A stretch of 64,000 nucleotides of DNA from Sanderia malayensis (GCA_013076295.1 RQOL01000532.1:1-64000); one strand, 5' to 3'; positions 26,041 to 41,394 are shown, counted from the stretch's first letter. Translations and numbers: made by a program. Notes: generated by a model not told the origin, from the letters alone.

Positions 26041-28489
26041 TTTGCAGCCGAAACCAATTGAAATAAACATGCATTTGCTTATTTTCCGTGATATTAACAT
26101 CCGTTCACACTATTTGCACATGAATCCACGTTATTGTAGTTGAAATTATGTCAAATACACATCCATTGGCTTGTTTTCAGTGATATTAACATTCGTTGAC
26201 ACTAATTGCACATGACTTCACGTTAGTACAGTGCAAACTAAATAAAATACACATGCAATTACTTGTTCTCAGTGATATTAACATTCGTTCACACTAATTG
26301 CATATGAATTCACGTTTTTGCAGCCGAAACTAATTGAAATACACATGCATTTGTTTATTTTCAGTGATATTAACATTCGTTTACACTATTTGCACATGAA
26401 TTAACGTTATTACAGTTGAAACTAAGTGAAATGCACATGGATTTGCTTGTTTTCAGTGAGATTACCTTCGTTCACGCTATTTGCACATGAATCCACGTTA
26501 TTGTAGTTGAAATTAAGTCAAATACACATGCATTGGCTTGTTTTCAGTGATATTAACATTTGTTCACACTATTTCCACATGAATTCACGTTATTACAATG
26601 CAAACTAATTAAAATACACATGGAATTTTTTGTTTTGAGTTATATTAACATTCGTTCACACTAATTGCACATAAATCCACGTTATTACAGTTGAAACTAA
26701 GTGAAATACACATGCATTTGCCTGTTTTCAGTGATATTAACATTCGTTGACACTAATTGCACATGAATTCACGTTATTACAGCTGAAACTAAATAAAAAA
26801 CACATGCAATTACTTGTTTTCAGTGATTATAACATTCTTTCACACTAATTGCACATTAATCTACGCTTTTACAGTTGAAACGAATTGAAATACACATGGA
26901 TTAGCTTGCTTTCAGTGATATTAACATTCGTTCACACTATTTGCACATGAATTCACGTTATTACAGTTGAAACTAAGAAAAATACACGCGCATTTGTTTG
27001 TTTTCAGTGATATTAGCATTCGTTCACACTAACTGCACTTGAATTCATGTTATTGCAATTGGAACTAAGTAAAATCCACATGCATTTTTTCCTTTTCAGT
27101 GATATCAATTTTCGTTCACACTACTTGCACATGAAATCCCAATATTATGGCTGAGACTAAGAAAAATACACATGGAAGTTCTTGTTTTGAGTGATATTAA
27201 CATTCGTTCACACTAATTGCACACAAATCCACGCTATTACAGTTGAAACTTTTTGAAATACACATGCATTTGCTTGTTTTCAGTGATATTAACATTCGTT
27301 CACACTATTTGCACATGAATTAACGTTATTACAGCTGAAACTAAGTAAAGTACACATGCAATTTTTTGCTTGGAGTGATATTAACATTCGTTCACGCTAA
27401 TTGCACATGAATCCACGTTATTGCAGTTGAAACTAAGTGAAATACACATGCATGTGCTTGTTTTCATTGATATTAACATTGGTTGACACTAATTGCCCAT
27501 GAATTCAGGTTATTACAGCTGAATCTAACTGAAATACACAAGCATATGCTTGTTTTCAGTGCTATTAACATTCGTCTACACTAATTGCACATAAATCCAC
27601 GTTATTACAGTTGAAACTAAGTGAAATACACATGGGTTTGCTTGTTTTCAGTGAGATTACCTTCGCTCACACTATTTCCACATGAATCCACGTTATTGTA
27701 GTTGAAATTAAGTCAAATACACATGCATTGGCTTGTTTTCAGTGATATTAACATTCGTTGACACTAATTGCACATGACATCACGTTAGTACAGTGCAAAC
27801 TAAATAAAATACACATGCAATTACTTGTTCTCAGCGATATTAACATTCGTTCACACTAATTGCATATGAATTTACGTTTTTGCAGCCGAAACTAATTGAA
27901 ATACACATGCATTTGCTTTTTTCAGTGATATTAACATTCGTCTACACTAATTGCACATCAATCCACGTTATTACAGTTGAAACTAAGTAAAATACACATG
28001 CATTTTTTTCTTTTCAGTGATATCAATTTTCGTTCACACTAATTGCACATGAAATCCCATTATTATGGCTGAAACTAAATAAAATACACATGCAATTACT
28101 TGTTTTCAGTGATATTAACATTCGTTCACACTAATTGCATATGAATTCACGTTTTTGCAGCCGAAACTAATTGAAATACACACGCATTTGCTCGTTTTCA
28201 GTGATATTAACATTCGTTTACACTATTTGGACATGAATTAACATTATTACAGTTGAAACTAAGTGAAATAAACATGCATTTGCCTGTTTTCAGTGATATT
28301 AACATTCGTTTACACTATTTGCACATGAATTAACGTTATTACAGTCGAAACGTATTGAAATACACATGCATTTGCTTATTTTCAGTGACATTAACATTCG
28401 TTCACACTAATTGCACATGAATTTACGTTATTACAGCTGAAACTAAATAAAATACACATGCAATTACTTGTTTTCAGTGATATTAACAT
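26041..28489. repeat. Mixed satellite segment, 26.0-28.5 kb
   Basis: About 27 monomers. It brings in variants otherwise typical of the right half of the window: CGCGCATTTG near 26987, CCCAATATTATGG near 27136, TTACAATGCAAAC near 26593, and the palindrome monomer near 27538. It is thus a patch of the right-hand variant library inside the left-hand part of the array. Confidence 0.78.
27538..27553. repeat. 16-bp perfect palindrome, copy 7
   Basis: Same palindrome, on a GAATCTAACTGAAA background. Confidence 0.95.
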
Positions 28490-30255
28490 TCGTTCATGCT
28501 AATTGCATATGAATTCAAGTTTTTGCAGCCAAAACTAATTGAAATACACATGCATTTGCTTATTTTCAGTGATATTAACATTCGTTTACACTATTTGCAC
28601 ATGAATTAACGTTATTACAGTTGAAACTAAGTGAAATGCACATGGATTTGCTTGTTTTCAGTGAGATTACCTTCGTTCACACTATTTGCACATGAATCCA
28701 CGTTATTGTAGTTGAAATTAAGTGAAATATACATCCATTGGCTTGTTTTCAGTGATATTAACATTCGTTGACACTAATTGCACGTGACTTCACGTTAGTA
28801 CAGTGCAAACTAAATAAAATATACATGCAATTACTTGTTCTCAGTGATATTAACATTCGTTCACACTAATTGCATATGAATTCACGTTTTTGCAGCCGAA
28901 ACTAATTGAAACACGCATGCATTTGCTTATTTTCAGTGATATTAACATTCGTTTACACTATTTGCACATGAATTAACGTTATTACAGTTGAAACTAAGTG
29001 AAATGCACATAGATTAGCTTGTTTTCAGTGAGATTACCTTCGTTCACACTATTTCCACATGAATCCACGTTATTGTAGTTGAAATTAAGTCAAATACACA
29101 TGCATTGGCTTATTTTCAGTGATATTAACATTCGTTGACACTAATTGCACATGACTTCACGTTAGTACAGTGCAAACTAAATAAAATACACATGCAAGTA
29201 CTTGTTTTCAGTGATATTAACATTCGTTCACACTTATTGCACACGAATCCACGCTATTACAGTCGAAACTTATTGAAATACACATGCATTTGCTTATTTT
29301 CAGTGACATTAACATTCGTTTTCACTATTTGCACATGAGTTAACGTTATTACAGTTGAAACTAAGTGAAATACACATGGGCTTGCTTGTTTTCAGTGAGA
29401 TTAACATTCGTTCACGCTAATTGCATATGAATTCAAGTTTTTGCAGCCGAAACTAATTGAAATACACATGCATTTGCTTATTTTCAGTGATATTAACATT
29501 CGTTTACACTATTTGCACATGAATTAACGTTATTACAGTTGAAACTAAGTGAAATGCACATGGATTTGCTTGTTTTCAGTGAGATTACCTTCGTTCACAC
29601 TATTTGCACATGAATCCACGTTATTGTAGTTGAAATTAAGTGAAATATACATCCATTGGCTTGTTTTCAGTGATATTAACATTCGTTGACACTAATTGCA
29701 CATGACTTCACGTTAGTACAGTGCAAACTAAATAAAATATACATGCAATTACTTGTTCTCAGTGATATTAACATTCGTTCACACTAATTGCATATGAATT
29801 CACGTTTTGCAGCCGAAACTAATTGAAACACGGATGCATTTGCTTATTTTCAGTGATATTAACATTCGTTTACACTATTTGCACATGAATTAACGTATTA
29901 CAGTTGAAACTAAGTGAAATGCACATGGATTCGCTTGTTTTCAGTGAGATTACCTTCGTTCACACTATTTCCACACGAATCCACGTTATTGTAGTTGAAA
30001 TTGAGTCAAATACACATGCATTGGCTTGTTTTTAGTGATATTAACATTCGTTGACACTAATTGCACATGACTTCACGTTAGTACAGTGCAAACTAAGTAA
30101 AATACACATGAAAGTTCTTGTTTTGAGCGATATTAACATTCGTTCACACTTATTGCACACAAATTGACGCTATTACAGTCGAAACTTATTGAAATACACA
30201 TGCATTTGCTTATTTTCAGTGACATTAACATTCGTTTTCACTATTTGCACATGAA
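28490..30255. repeat. 10-mer higher-order repeat, two copies of about 918 bp
   Basis: The private form GAATTCAAG is at 28513 (ATTCAAG) and 29431, 918 bp apart (10 x 92 minus 2). Both copies share GAAATATACATCCATTGG. The second copy has two one-base losses, GTTTTGCAG near 29803 and AACGTATTAC near 29892. Single related monomers with ATTCAAG follow at 30714 and 33373 but are not in step. Confidence 0.78.
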
Positions 30256-33200
30256 TTAACGTTATTACAGCTGAAACTAAGTAAAGTACACATGCAATTT
30301 TTTGCTTGGAGTGATATTAACTTTCGTTCACACTAATTGCCCATGAATCCACGTTATTACAGCTGAATCTAAGTGAAATACACAAGCATATGCTTGTTTT
30401 CAGTGCTATTAACATTCGTCTACACTAATTGCACATAAATCCACGTTATTACAGTTGAAACTAAGTGAAATACACATGGATATGCTTGTTTTCAGTGAGA
30501 TTACCTTCGTTCACACTATTTCCACATGAATCCACGTTATTGTAGTTGAAATTACGTCAAATACACATGCATTGGCTTGTTTTCAGTGATATTAACATTC
30601 GTTGACACTAATTGCACATGACATCACGTTAGTACAGTGCAAACTAAATAAAATACACATGCAATTACTTGTTCTCAGCGATATTAACATTCGTTCACAC
30701 TAATTGCATATGAATTCAAGTTTTTGCAGCCGAAACTAATTGAAATACACATGCATTTGCTTATTTTCAGTGATATTAACATTCGTTTACACTATTTGCA
30801 CATGAATTAACGTTATTACAGTTGAAACTAAGTGAAATGCACATGGATTTGCTTGTTTTCAGTGAGATTACCTTCGTTCACACTATTTGCACATGAATCC
30901 ACGTTATTGTAGTTGAAATTAAGTGAAATATACATCCATTGGCTTGTTTTCAGTGATATTAACATTCGTTGACACTAATTGCACATGACTTCACGTTAGT
31001 ACAGTGCAAACTAAATAAAATACACATGCAATTACTTGTTCTCAGTGATACTAACATTCGTTCACACTAATTGCATATGAATTCACGTTTTTGCAGCCGA
31101 AACTAGTTGAAACACGCATGCATTTGCTTTTTCAGTGATATTAACATTCGTTTACACTATTTGCACATGAATTAACGTTATTGTAGTTGAAACTAAGTCA
31201 AATACACATGCATTTGCCTGTTTTCAGTGATATTAACATTTCGTTCACACTAATTGCACATGACTTCACGTTATTACATTGCAAACTAAATAAAATACAC
31301 ATGCAATTACTTGTTGTCAGTGATATTAACAATCGTTCACACTAATTGCATATGAATTCACGTTTTCGCAGCCGAAACCAAAAAAATACACATGCAATTA
31401 CTTGATTTCAGTGATATCAACATTCGTTCAGCCTAGTTGCACATGAATCCACGTTATTGCAGTTGGAACTAAGTAAAATACACATGCATTTTTATCTTTT
31501 TAGTGATATCAATTTTCGTTCACACTACTTGCACATGAAATCCCAATATTATGGCTGAAACTAAGAAAAATACACATGGAAGTTCTTGTTTTGAGTGATA
31601 TTAACATTCGTTCACACTAATTGCACACGAATCCACGCTATTACAGTTGAAGCTAAGTGAATATAAACATTGATTTGCTTGTTTTCAGTGAGATTACCTT
31701 CGTTCACACTATTTCCACATGAATCCACGTTATTCTAGTTGAAAATAAGTCAAATACACATGCATTGGCTTGTTTTCAGTGATATTAACATTCGTTGACA
31801 CTAATTGCACATGACTTCACGTTAGTACAGTGCAAACTAAACAAAATACACTTGCAATTAATTGTTCTCAGTGATATTAACATTCGTTCACACTAATTGC
31901 AGATGAATTCACGTTTTTGCAGCCGAAACTAATTGAAATACACATGCATTTGCTTGTTTTCAGTGATATTAACATTCGTTTACACTATTTGCACATGAAT
32001 TAACATTATTACAGTTGAAACTAAGTGAAATACACATGGATTTGCTTGTTTTCAGTGAGATTACGTTCGTCCACACTAAGTCCACATGAATCCACGTTAT
32101 AGTAGTTGAAACTAAGTCAAATACACATGCAATTACTTGTTCTCAGTGATATTAACATTCGTTCACACTAATTGCACATGAATTCACGTTTTTGCAGCCG
32201 AAACTAATTGAAACACCCATGCATTTGCTATTTTCAGTGATATTAACATTCGTTTACACTATTTGCACATGTATTAACGTTATTACAGTTGAAACTAAGT
32301 GAAATGCACATAGATTAGCTTGTTTTCAGTGAGATTACCTTCGTTCACACTATTTCCACACGAATCCACGTTATTGTAGTTGAAATTAAGTCAAATACAC
32401 ATGCATTGGCTTGTTTTTAGTGATATTAACATTCGTTGACACTAATTGCACATGACTTCACGTTAGTACAGTGCAAACTAAGTAAAATACACATGAAAGT
32501 TCTTGTTTTGAGCGATATTAACATTCGTTCACATTTATTGCACACGAATCCACGCTATTACAGTCGAAACGTATTGAAATACACATGCATTTGCTTATTT
32601 TCAGTGACATTAACATTCGTTTTCACTATTTGCACACGAGTTAACGTTATTACAGTTGAAACTAAGTGAAATACACATGGGTTTGCTTGTTTTCAGTGAG
32701 ATTACCTTCGTTCACACTATTTCCACATGAATCCACGTTATTGTAGTTGAAATTAAGTCAAATACACATCCATTGGCTTGTTTTCAGTGATATTAACATT
32801 CGTTCACACTATTTGCACATGAATTAACGTTATTACAGTTGAAACTAAGTGAAATACACATGGGTTTGCTTGTTTTCAGTGAGATTACCTTCGTTCACAC
32901 TATTTCCACATGAATCCACGTTATTGTAGTTGAAATTAAGTCAAATACACATGCATTGGCTTATTTTCAGTGATATTAACATTCGTTGACACTAAGTGCA
33001 CATGACTTCACGTTAGTACAGTGCAAACTAAACAAAATACACATGCAATTAATTGTTCTCAGTGATATTAACATTCGTTCACACTAATTGCATATGAATT
33101 CACGTTTTTGCAGCCGAAACTAATTGAAATACACATGCATTTGCTTTTTTTCAGTGATATTAACATTCGTTTACACTATTTGCACATGAATTAACATTAT

Positions 33201-34400
33201 TACAGTTGAAACTAAGTGAAATACACATGGATTTGCTTGTTTTCAGTGAGATTACGGTCGTCCACACTAATTCCACATGAATCCACGTTATAGTAGTTGA
33301 AACTAAGTCAAATACACATGCATTTGCCTGTTTTCAGTGATATTAACATTCGTTCACGCTAATTGCATATGAATTCAAGTTTTTGCAGCCGAAACTAATT
33401 GAAATACACATGCATTTGCTTATTTTCAGTGATATTAACATTCGTTTACACTATTTGCACATGAATTAAAGTTATTACAGTTGAAACTAAGTGAAATGCA
33501 GATGGATTTGCTTGTTTTCAGTGAGATTACCTTCGTTCACACTATTTGCACATGAATCCACGTTATTGTAGTTGAAATTAAGTCAAATATACATCCATTG
33601 GCTTGTTTTCAGTGATCTTAACATTCGTTGACACTAATTGCACATGACTTCACGCTAGTACAGTGCAAACTAAATAAAATACACATGCAATTACTTGTTC
33701 TCAGTGATATTAACATTCGTTCACACTAATTGCATATGAATTCACGTTTTTGCAGCCGAAACTAATTGAAACACGCATGCATTTGCTTATTTTCACTGAT
33801 ATTAACATTCGTTTACACTATTTGCACATGAATTAACGTTATTACAGTTGAAACTAAGTGAAATGCGCATAGATTAGCTTGTTTTCAGTGAGATTACCTT
33901 CGTTCACACTATTTCCACACGAATCCACGTTATTGTAGTTGAAATTAGGTCAAATACACATGCATTGGCTTGTTTTTAGTGATATTAACATTCGTTGACA
34001 CTAATTGCACATGACTTCACGTTAGTACAGTGCAAACTAAGTAAAATACACATGAAAGTTCTTGTTTTGAGCGATATTAACATTCGTTCACACTTATTGC
34101 ACACGAATCCACGCTATTACAGTCGAAACGTATTGAAATACACATGCATTTGCTTATTTTCAGTGACATTAAGATTCGTTTTCACTATTTGCACATGAGT
34201 TAACGTTATTACAGTTGAAACTAAGTGAAATACACATGGTTTTGCTTGTTTTCAGTGAGATTACCTTCGTTCACACTATTTCCACATGAATCCACGTTAT
34301 TGTAGTTGAAATTAAGTCAAATACACATCCATTGGCTTGTTTTCATTGATATTAACATTCGTTCACACTATTTGCACATGAATTAACGTTATTACAGTTG
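30256..34400. repeat. Mixed satellite segment, 30.3-34.4 kb
   Basis: About 45 monomers with scrambled variant order, including palindrome, GAGATTACC, TTACAATGC-like and CCCAATATTATGG forms. A partial 17-mer spacing of 1559 bp links the TTGACACTAATTG landmarks at 32436 and 33995. Both share the CATAGATTAGCTTG and TCGAAACGTATTG variants. No gene or foreign sequence was seen. Confidence 0.78.
30382..30397. repeat. 16-bp perfect palindrome, copy 8
   Basis: Same palindrome and GCTGAATCTAAG background. Confidence 0.95.
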
Positions 34401-37400
34401 AAACTAAGTGAAATACACATGGGTTTGCTTGTTTTCAGTGAGATTACCTCGTTCACACTATTTCCACATGAATCCACGTTATTGTAGTTGAAATTAAGTC
34501 AAATACATATGCATTGGCTTATTTTCAGTGATATTAACATTCGTTGACACTAATTGCACATGACTTCACGTTAGTACAGTGCAAACTAAATAAAATACAC
34601 ATGCAATTACTTGTTTTCAGTGATATTAACATTCGTTCACACTTATTGCACACGAATCCACGCTATTACAGTCGAAACTTATTGAAATACACATGCATTT
34701 GCTTATTTTCAGTGACATTAACATTCGTTTTCACTATTTGCACATGAGTTAACGTTTTTACAGTTGAAACTAAGTGAAATACACATGGGTTTGCTTGTTT
34801 TTCAGTGAGATTACCTGCGTCACACTATTTCCACATGAATCCACGTTATTTTAGTTGAAATTAAGTCAAATACACATCAATTGGCTTGTTTTCAGTGATA
34901 TTAACATTCGTTCACACTATTTGCACATGAATTAACGTTATTACAGTTGAAACTAAGTGAAATACACATGGGTTTGCTTGTTTTCAGTGAGTTTACCTTC
35001 GTTCACACTATTTCCACATGAATCCACGTTATTACAGCTGAAACTAAATAAAATACACATGGAATTACTTGTTTTCAGTGATTATAACATTCTTTCACAC
35101 TAATTGCACATTAATCTACGCTTTCACAGTTTGAAACTAATTGAAATACACATGGATTAGCTTGCTTTCAGTGATATTAACATTCGTTCACACTATTTTG
35201 CACATGAATTTCACGTTATTTACAGTTGAACTAAGAAAAATACACGCGCATTTGTTTGTTTTCAGTGATATTAACATTCGTTCACACTAACTGCACTTGA
35301 ATTCACGTTTTTGCAGCCGAAACTAATTGAAACACGCATGCATTTGCTTATTTTCAGTGATATTAACATTCGTTTACACTATTTGCACATGAATTAACGT
35401 TATTACAGTTGAAACTAAGTGAAATGCACATGGATTAGCTTGTTTTCAGTGAGATTATCTTCGTTCACACTATTTCCACATGAATCCACGTTATTGTAGT
35501 TGAAATTAAGTCAAATACACATGCATTTGCTTATTTTTCAGTGACATTAACATTCGTTTTCACTATTTGCACATGAGTTAACGTTATTACAGTTGAAACT
35601 AAGTGAATACACATGGGTTTGCTTGTTTTCAGTGAGATTACCTTCGTTCACACTATTTCCACATGAACCATTTTATTGTAGTTGAAATTAAGTCAAATAC
35701 ACATCCATTGGCTTGCTTTCAGTGATATTAACATTCGTTCACACTATTTGCACATGAATTAACGTTATTACAGTTGAAACTAAGTGAAATACACATGGGT
35801 TTGCTTGTTTTCAGTGAGATTACCTTCGTTCACACTATTTCCACATGAATCCACGTTATTGTAGTTGAAATTAAGTCAAATACACATGCATTGGCTTATT
35901 TTCAGTGATATTAACATTCGTTGACACTAATTGCACATGACTTCACGTTAGTACAGTGCAAACTAAATAAAATACACATGCAATTAATTGTTTTCCAATG
36001 ATATTACATTCGTTCACACTAATTGCAAATGTATTCACGTTTTTGCAGCCGAAACTAATTGAAATACACATGCATTTGCTTGTTTTCAGTGATATTAACA
36101 TTTGTTCACACTATTTCCACATGAATTCACGTTATTACAATGCAAACTAATTAAAATCCACATGGAATTATTTGTTTGAGTTATATTAACATTTGTTTAC
36201 ACTAATTGCACATAAATCCACGTTATTACAGTTTGAAACTAAGTGAAATACACATGCATTTGCCTGTTTCAGTGATACTAACATTCGTTCACACTAATTG
36301 CACATGAATTCACGTTATTACAGCTGAAACTAAATAAAATACACATGCAATTACTTGTTTTCAGTGATTATAACATTCTTTCACACTAATTGCACATTAA
36401 TCTACGCTTTCACAGTTGAAACTAATTGAAATACACATGGATTAGCTTGCTTTCAGTGATATTAACATTCGTTCACACTATTTGCACATGAATTCACGCT
36501 ATTACAGTTGAAACTAAGAAAAATACACGCGCATTGTTTTGTTTTCAGTGATATTAACATTCGTTCACACTAACTGCACTTTAATTCACGTTATTGCAGT
36601 TGGAACTAAGTAAAATACACATGCATTTTTTTCTTTTCAGTGATATCAATTTTCGTTTCACACTACTGGCAGATGAAATCCCAATATTATGGCTGAAACT
36701 ATGTAAAATACACATGGAAGTTCTTGTTTTGAGTGATATTAACATTCGTTCACACTAATTGCACACGAATCCACGCTATTACAGTTGAACTAATTGAAAT
36801 AAACATGCATTTGCTTGTTTCAGTGATATTAACATTCATTCACACTATTTGCACATGAATTTACGTTATTACAGCTGAAACTAAGTAAAGTACACATGCA
36901 ATTTGTTGTTTTGAGTGATATTAACATTTCGTTCACGCTAATTGCACATGAATCCACGTTATTGCAGTTGAAACTAAGTGAAATACACATGCATGTGCTT
37001 TGTTTTCAGTGATTTTAACATTCTCTACACTAATTGCACATAAATCCACGTTATTACAGTTGAAACTAAGTGAAATACACATGCAATTACTTGTTCTCAG
37101 TGATATTAACATTCGTTCACACTAATTGCACATGAGTTCACGTTATTACAGTTGAAACTAAATAAAATACACATGCAATTACTTGTTTTCAGTGATTATA
37201 ACATTCTTTCACACTAATTGCACATTAATCTACGCTTTTCCAGTTGAAACTAATTGAAATACACATGGATTAGCTTGCTTTCAGTGATATTCACATTCGT
37301 TCACACTATTTGCACATGAATTCACCTTATCACAGTTGAAACTAAGAAAAATACACATGGAATTATTTGTTTGAGTTATATTAACATTTGTTCACACTAA

Positions 37401-38900
37401 TTGCACATAAATCCACGTTATTACAGTTGAAACTAAGTGAAATACACATGCATTTGCCTGTTTCAGTGATATTAACATTCGTTCTCACTAATTGCACATG
37501 AATTCACGTTATTACAGCTGAAACTAAGTAAAATACACATGCAATTACTTGTTTTCAGTGATTTATAACATTCCTTAACACTAATTGCACATTAATCTAC
37601 GCTTTCACAGTTGAAACTAATTGAAATACACATGGATTAGCTTGCTTTCAGTGATATTAACATTCGTTCACACTATTTGCACATGAATTCACGTTATTAC
37701 AGTTGAAACTAAGAAAAATACACGCGCATTTGTTTGTTTTCAGTGATATTAACATTCGTTCACACTAACTGCACTTTAATTCACGTTATTGCAGTTGGAA
37801 CTAAGTACAATACACATGCATTTTTTCTTTTCAGTGATATCAATTTTCGTTCACACTACTGGCAGATGAAATCCCAATATTATGGCTGAAACTAAGTAAA
37901 ATACACATGGAAGTTCTTGTTTTGAGTGATATTAACATTCGTTCACGCTAATTGCACACGAATCCACGCTATTACAGTTGAAACTAATTGAAATACACAT
38001 GCATTGGCTTGTTTTCAGTGATATTAACATTCGTTCACACTATTTGCACATGAATTTACGTTATTACAGCTGAAACTAAGTAAAGTACCCATGCAATTTT
38101 TTGTTTTGAGTGATATTAACATTCGTTCACGCTAATTGCACATGAATCCACGTTATTGCAGTTGAAACTAAGTGAAATACACATGCATGTGCTTGTTTTC
38201 AGTGATTTTAACATTCGTCTACACTAATTGCACATAAATCCACGTTATTATAGTTGAAACTAAGTGAAATACACATGCAATTACTTGTTCTCAGTGATAT
38301 TAACATTCGTTCACACTAATTGCACATGAGTTCACGTTATTACAGCTGAAACTAAATAAAATACACATGCAATTACTTGTTTTCAGTGATTATAACATTC
38401 TTTCACACTAATTGCACATTTATCTACGCTTTTCCAGTTGAAACTAATTGAAATACACATGGATTAGCTTGCTTTCAGTGATATTCACATTCGTTCACAC
38501 TATTTGCACATGAATTCACGTTATCACAGTTGAAACTAAGAAAAATACACGCGCATTTGTTTGTTTTCAGTGATATTAACATTCGTTCACACTAACTGCA
38601 CTTGAATTCACGTTATTGCAGTTGGAACTAAGTAAAATACACATGCATTTTTTTCTTTTCAGTGATATCAATTTTCGTTCACACTACTGGCACATCAAAT
38701 CCCAATATTATGGCTGAAACTAAGTAAAATACACATGGATTGGCTTGTTTTCAGTGATATTAACATTCGTTGACACTAATTGCACATGCCTTCACGTTAG
38801 TACAGTGCAAACTAAATAAAATACACATGCATTTGCTTGTTTTCAGTGATATTAACATTCTTCACACTATTGCACACGAATTAACGTTATTACAGCTGAA
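34401..38900. repeat. Second indel-rich satellite segment
   Basis: Single-base length changes cluster again. Examples are ATTACCTCGTTC (34443), TTTTTTCAGTGAG (34798), ACCTGCGTCACAC (34813), CAGTTTGAAAC (35127 and 36229), CTATTTTGCAC (35185), TATTTACAG (35217), GTGAATACAC (35604), CGTTTCACAC (36652), CATTCTCTACAC (37019), CTGTTTCAG (37459) and CATTCTTCACAC (38858). They are mostly in T or A runs. The segment also marks the change from left-hand to right-hand variant families. A near-repeat of about 1.2 kb links 36.2-37.3 kb and 37.4-38.5 kb. Confidence 0.75.
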
Positions 38901-39097
38901 ACTAAGTAAAGTACACATGCAATTTTTTGTTTTGAGTCATATTAACATTTGTTCACGCTAATTGCACATGAATCCACGTTATTGCAGTTGAAACTAAGTG
39001 AAATACACATGCATTGCTTGTTTTCAGTGATATTAAAATTGGTTGACACTAATTGCCCATGGATTCACGTAATTACAGCTGAATCTAAGTGAAATAC

Positions 39098-39113
39098 ACA
39101 AGCATATGCTTGT
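39098..39113. repeat. 16-bp perfect palindrome, copy 9
   Basis: Same palindrome, preceded by the private GGATTCACGTAATTAC form. Confidence 0.95.
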
Positions 39114-41394
39114 TTTCAGTGATATTAACATTCGTCTACACTAATTGCATATGAATTCACGTTTTTGCAGCCGAAACTAATTGAAACACACATGCATTTG
39201 CTTATTTTCAGTGATATTAACATTCGTTTACACTATTTGCACATGAATTAACGTTATTACAGTTGAAACTAAGTGAAATGCACATGGATTTGCTTGTTTT
39301 CAGTGAGATTACCTTCGTTCACACTATTTCCACACGAATCCACGTTATTGTAGTTGAAATTAAGTCAAATACACATGCCTTGGCTTGTTTTTAGTGATAT
39401 TAACATTCGTTGACACTAATTGCACATGACTTCACGTTAATACAGTGCAAATTAAGTAAAATACACATGGAAGTTCTTGTTTTGAGTGATATTAATATTC
39501 GTTCACACTTATTGCACACGAATCCACGCTATTACAGTTGAAACTAATTGAAATACACATGCATTTGCTTGTTTTCAGTGATATTAACATTCCTTCACAC
39601 TATTTGCACATGAATTAACGTTATTACAGCCGAAACTAAGTAAAGTACACATGCAATTATTTGTTTGGAGTGATATTAGCATTCGTTCACGCTAATTGCA
39701 TATGAATTCACGTTTTTGCAGCCGAAACTAATTGAAATACACGTGCATTTGCTTATTTTCAGTGATATTAACATTCGTTTAAACTATTTGCACATGAATT
39801 AACGTTATTACAGTTGAAACTAAGTGAAATACACATGCATTTGCTTGTTTTCAGTGATATTAACATTTATTCACACTATTTCCACATGAATTCACGTTAT
39901 TACAATGCAAACTAATTAAAATACACATGGAATTATTTGTTTTGAGTTATATTAACATTCGTTCAAACTAATTGCACATAAATCCACGTTATTACAGTTG
40001 AAACTAAGTGAAATACACATGCATTTGCCTGTTTTCAGTGATATTAACATTCGTTCACACTAATTGCACATGAATTCACGTTATTACAGCTGAAACTAAA
40101 TAAAATACACATGCAATTACTTGTTTTCAGTGATTTAACATTCTTTCACACTAATTGCACATTAATCTACGCTTTTACAGTTGAAACTAATTGAAATACA
40201 CATGGATTAGCTTGCTTTCAGTGATATTAGCATTCGTTCACACTATTTGCACATGAATTCACTTTATTACAGTTGAAACTAAGAAAAATACACGAGCAGT
40301 TGTTTGTTTTCAGTGATATTAACATTCGTTCACACTAACTGCACTTGAATTCACGTTATTGCAGTTGGAACTAAGTAAAATACACATGCATTTTTTTCTT
40401 TTCAGTGATATCAATTTTCGTTCACATTACTGGCAGATGAAATCCAATATTATGGCTGAAACTAAGTAAAATACACATGGAAGTTCTTGTTTTGAGTGAT
40501 ATTAACATTCGTTCACACTAATTGCACACGAATCCACGCTATTACCGTTGAAACTAATTGAAATAAACATGCATTTGCTTGTTTTCAGTGATATTAACAT
40601 TCGTTCACACTATTTGCACATGAATTTACGTTATTACAGCTGAAACTAAGTAAAGTACACATGCAATTTTTTGTTTTCAGTGATTATAACATTCTTTCAC
40701 ACTAATTGCACATTAATCTACGCTTTTACAGTTGAAACTAATTGAAATACACATGGATTAGCTTGCTTTCAGTGATATTAACATTCGTTCACACTATTTG
40801 CACATGAATTCACGTTATTACAGTTGAAACTAAGAAAAATACACGCGCATTTGTTTGTTTTCAGTGATATTAACATTCGTTCACACTAACTGCACTTGAA
40901 TTCACGTTATTGCAGTTGGAACTAAGTAAAATACACATGTATTTTTTTCTTTTCAGTGATATCAATGTTCGTTCACCCTACTGGCACATGAAATCCCAAT
41001 ATTATGGCTGAAACTAAGTAAAATACACATGGAAGTTCTTGTTTTGAGTGATATTAACATTCGTTCACACTAATTGCACACGAATCCACGCTATTACAGT
41101 TGATTCTAATTGAAATACACATGCATTTGCTTGTTTTCAGTGATATTAACATTCGTTCACACTATTTGCACATGAATTAACGTTATTACAGCTGAAACTA
41201 AGTAAAGTACAAATGCAATTTTTTGTTTTGAGTCATATTAACATTCGTTCACGCTAATTGCACATGAATCCACGTTATTGCAGTTGAAACTAAGTGAAAT
41301 ACACATGCATGTGCTTGTTTTCAGTGATATTAACATTGGTTGACACTAATTGCCCATGAATTCACGTTATTACAGCTGAATCTAAGTGAAATAC

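Noticed and set aside
38770..38961. 63-codon open frame
   Set aside because: It spans repeat monomers only, next to indels in the second indel-rich patch. No start context or protein family supports it.
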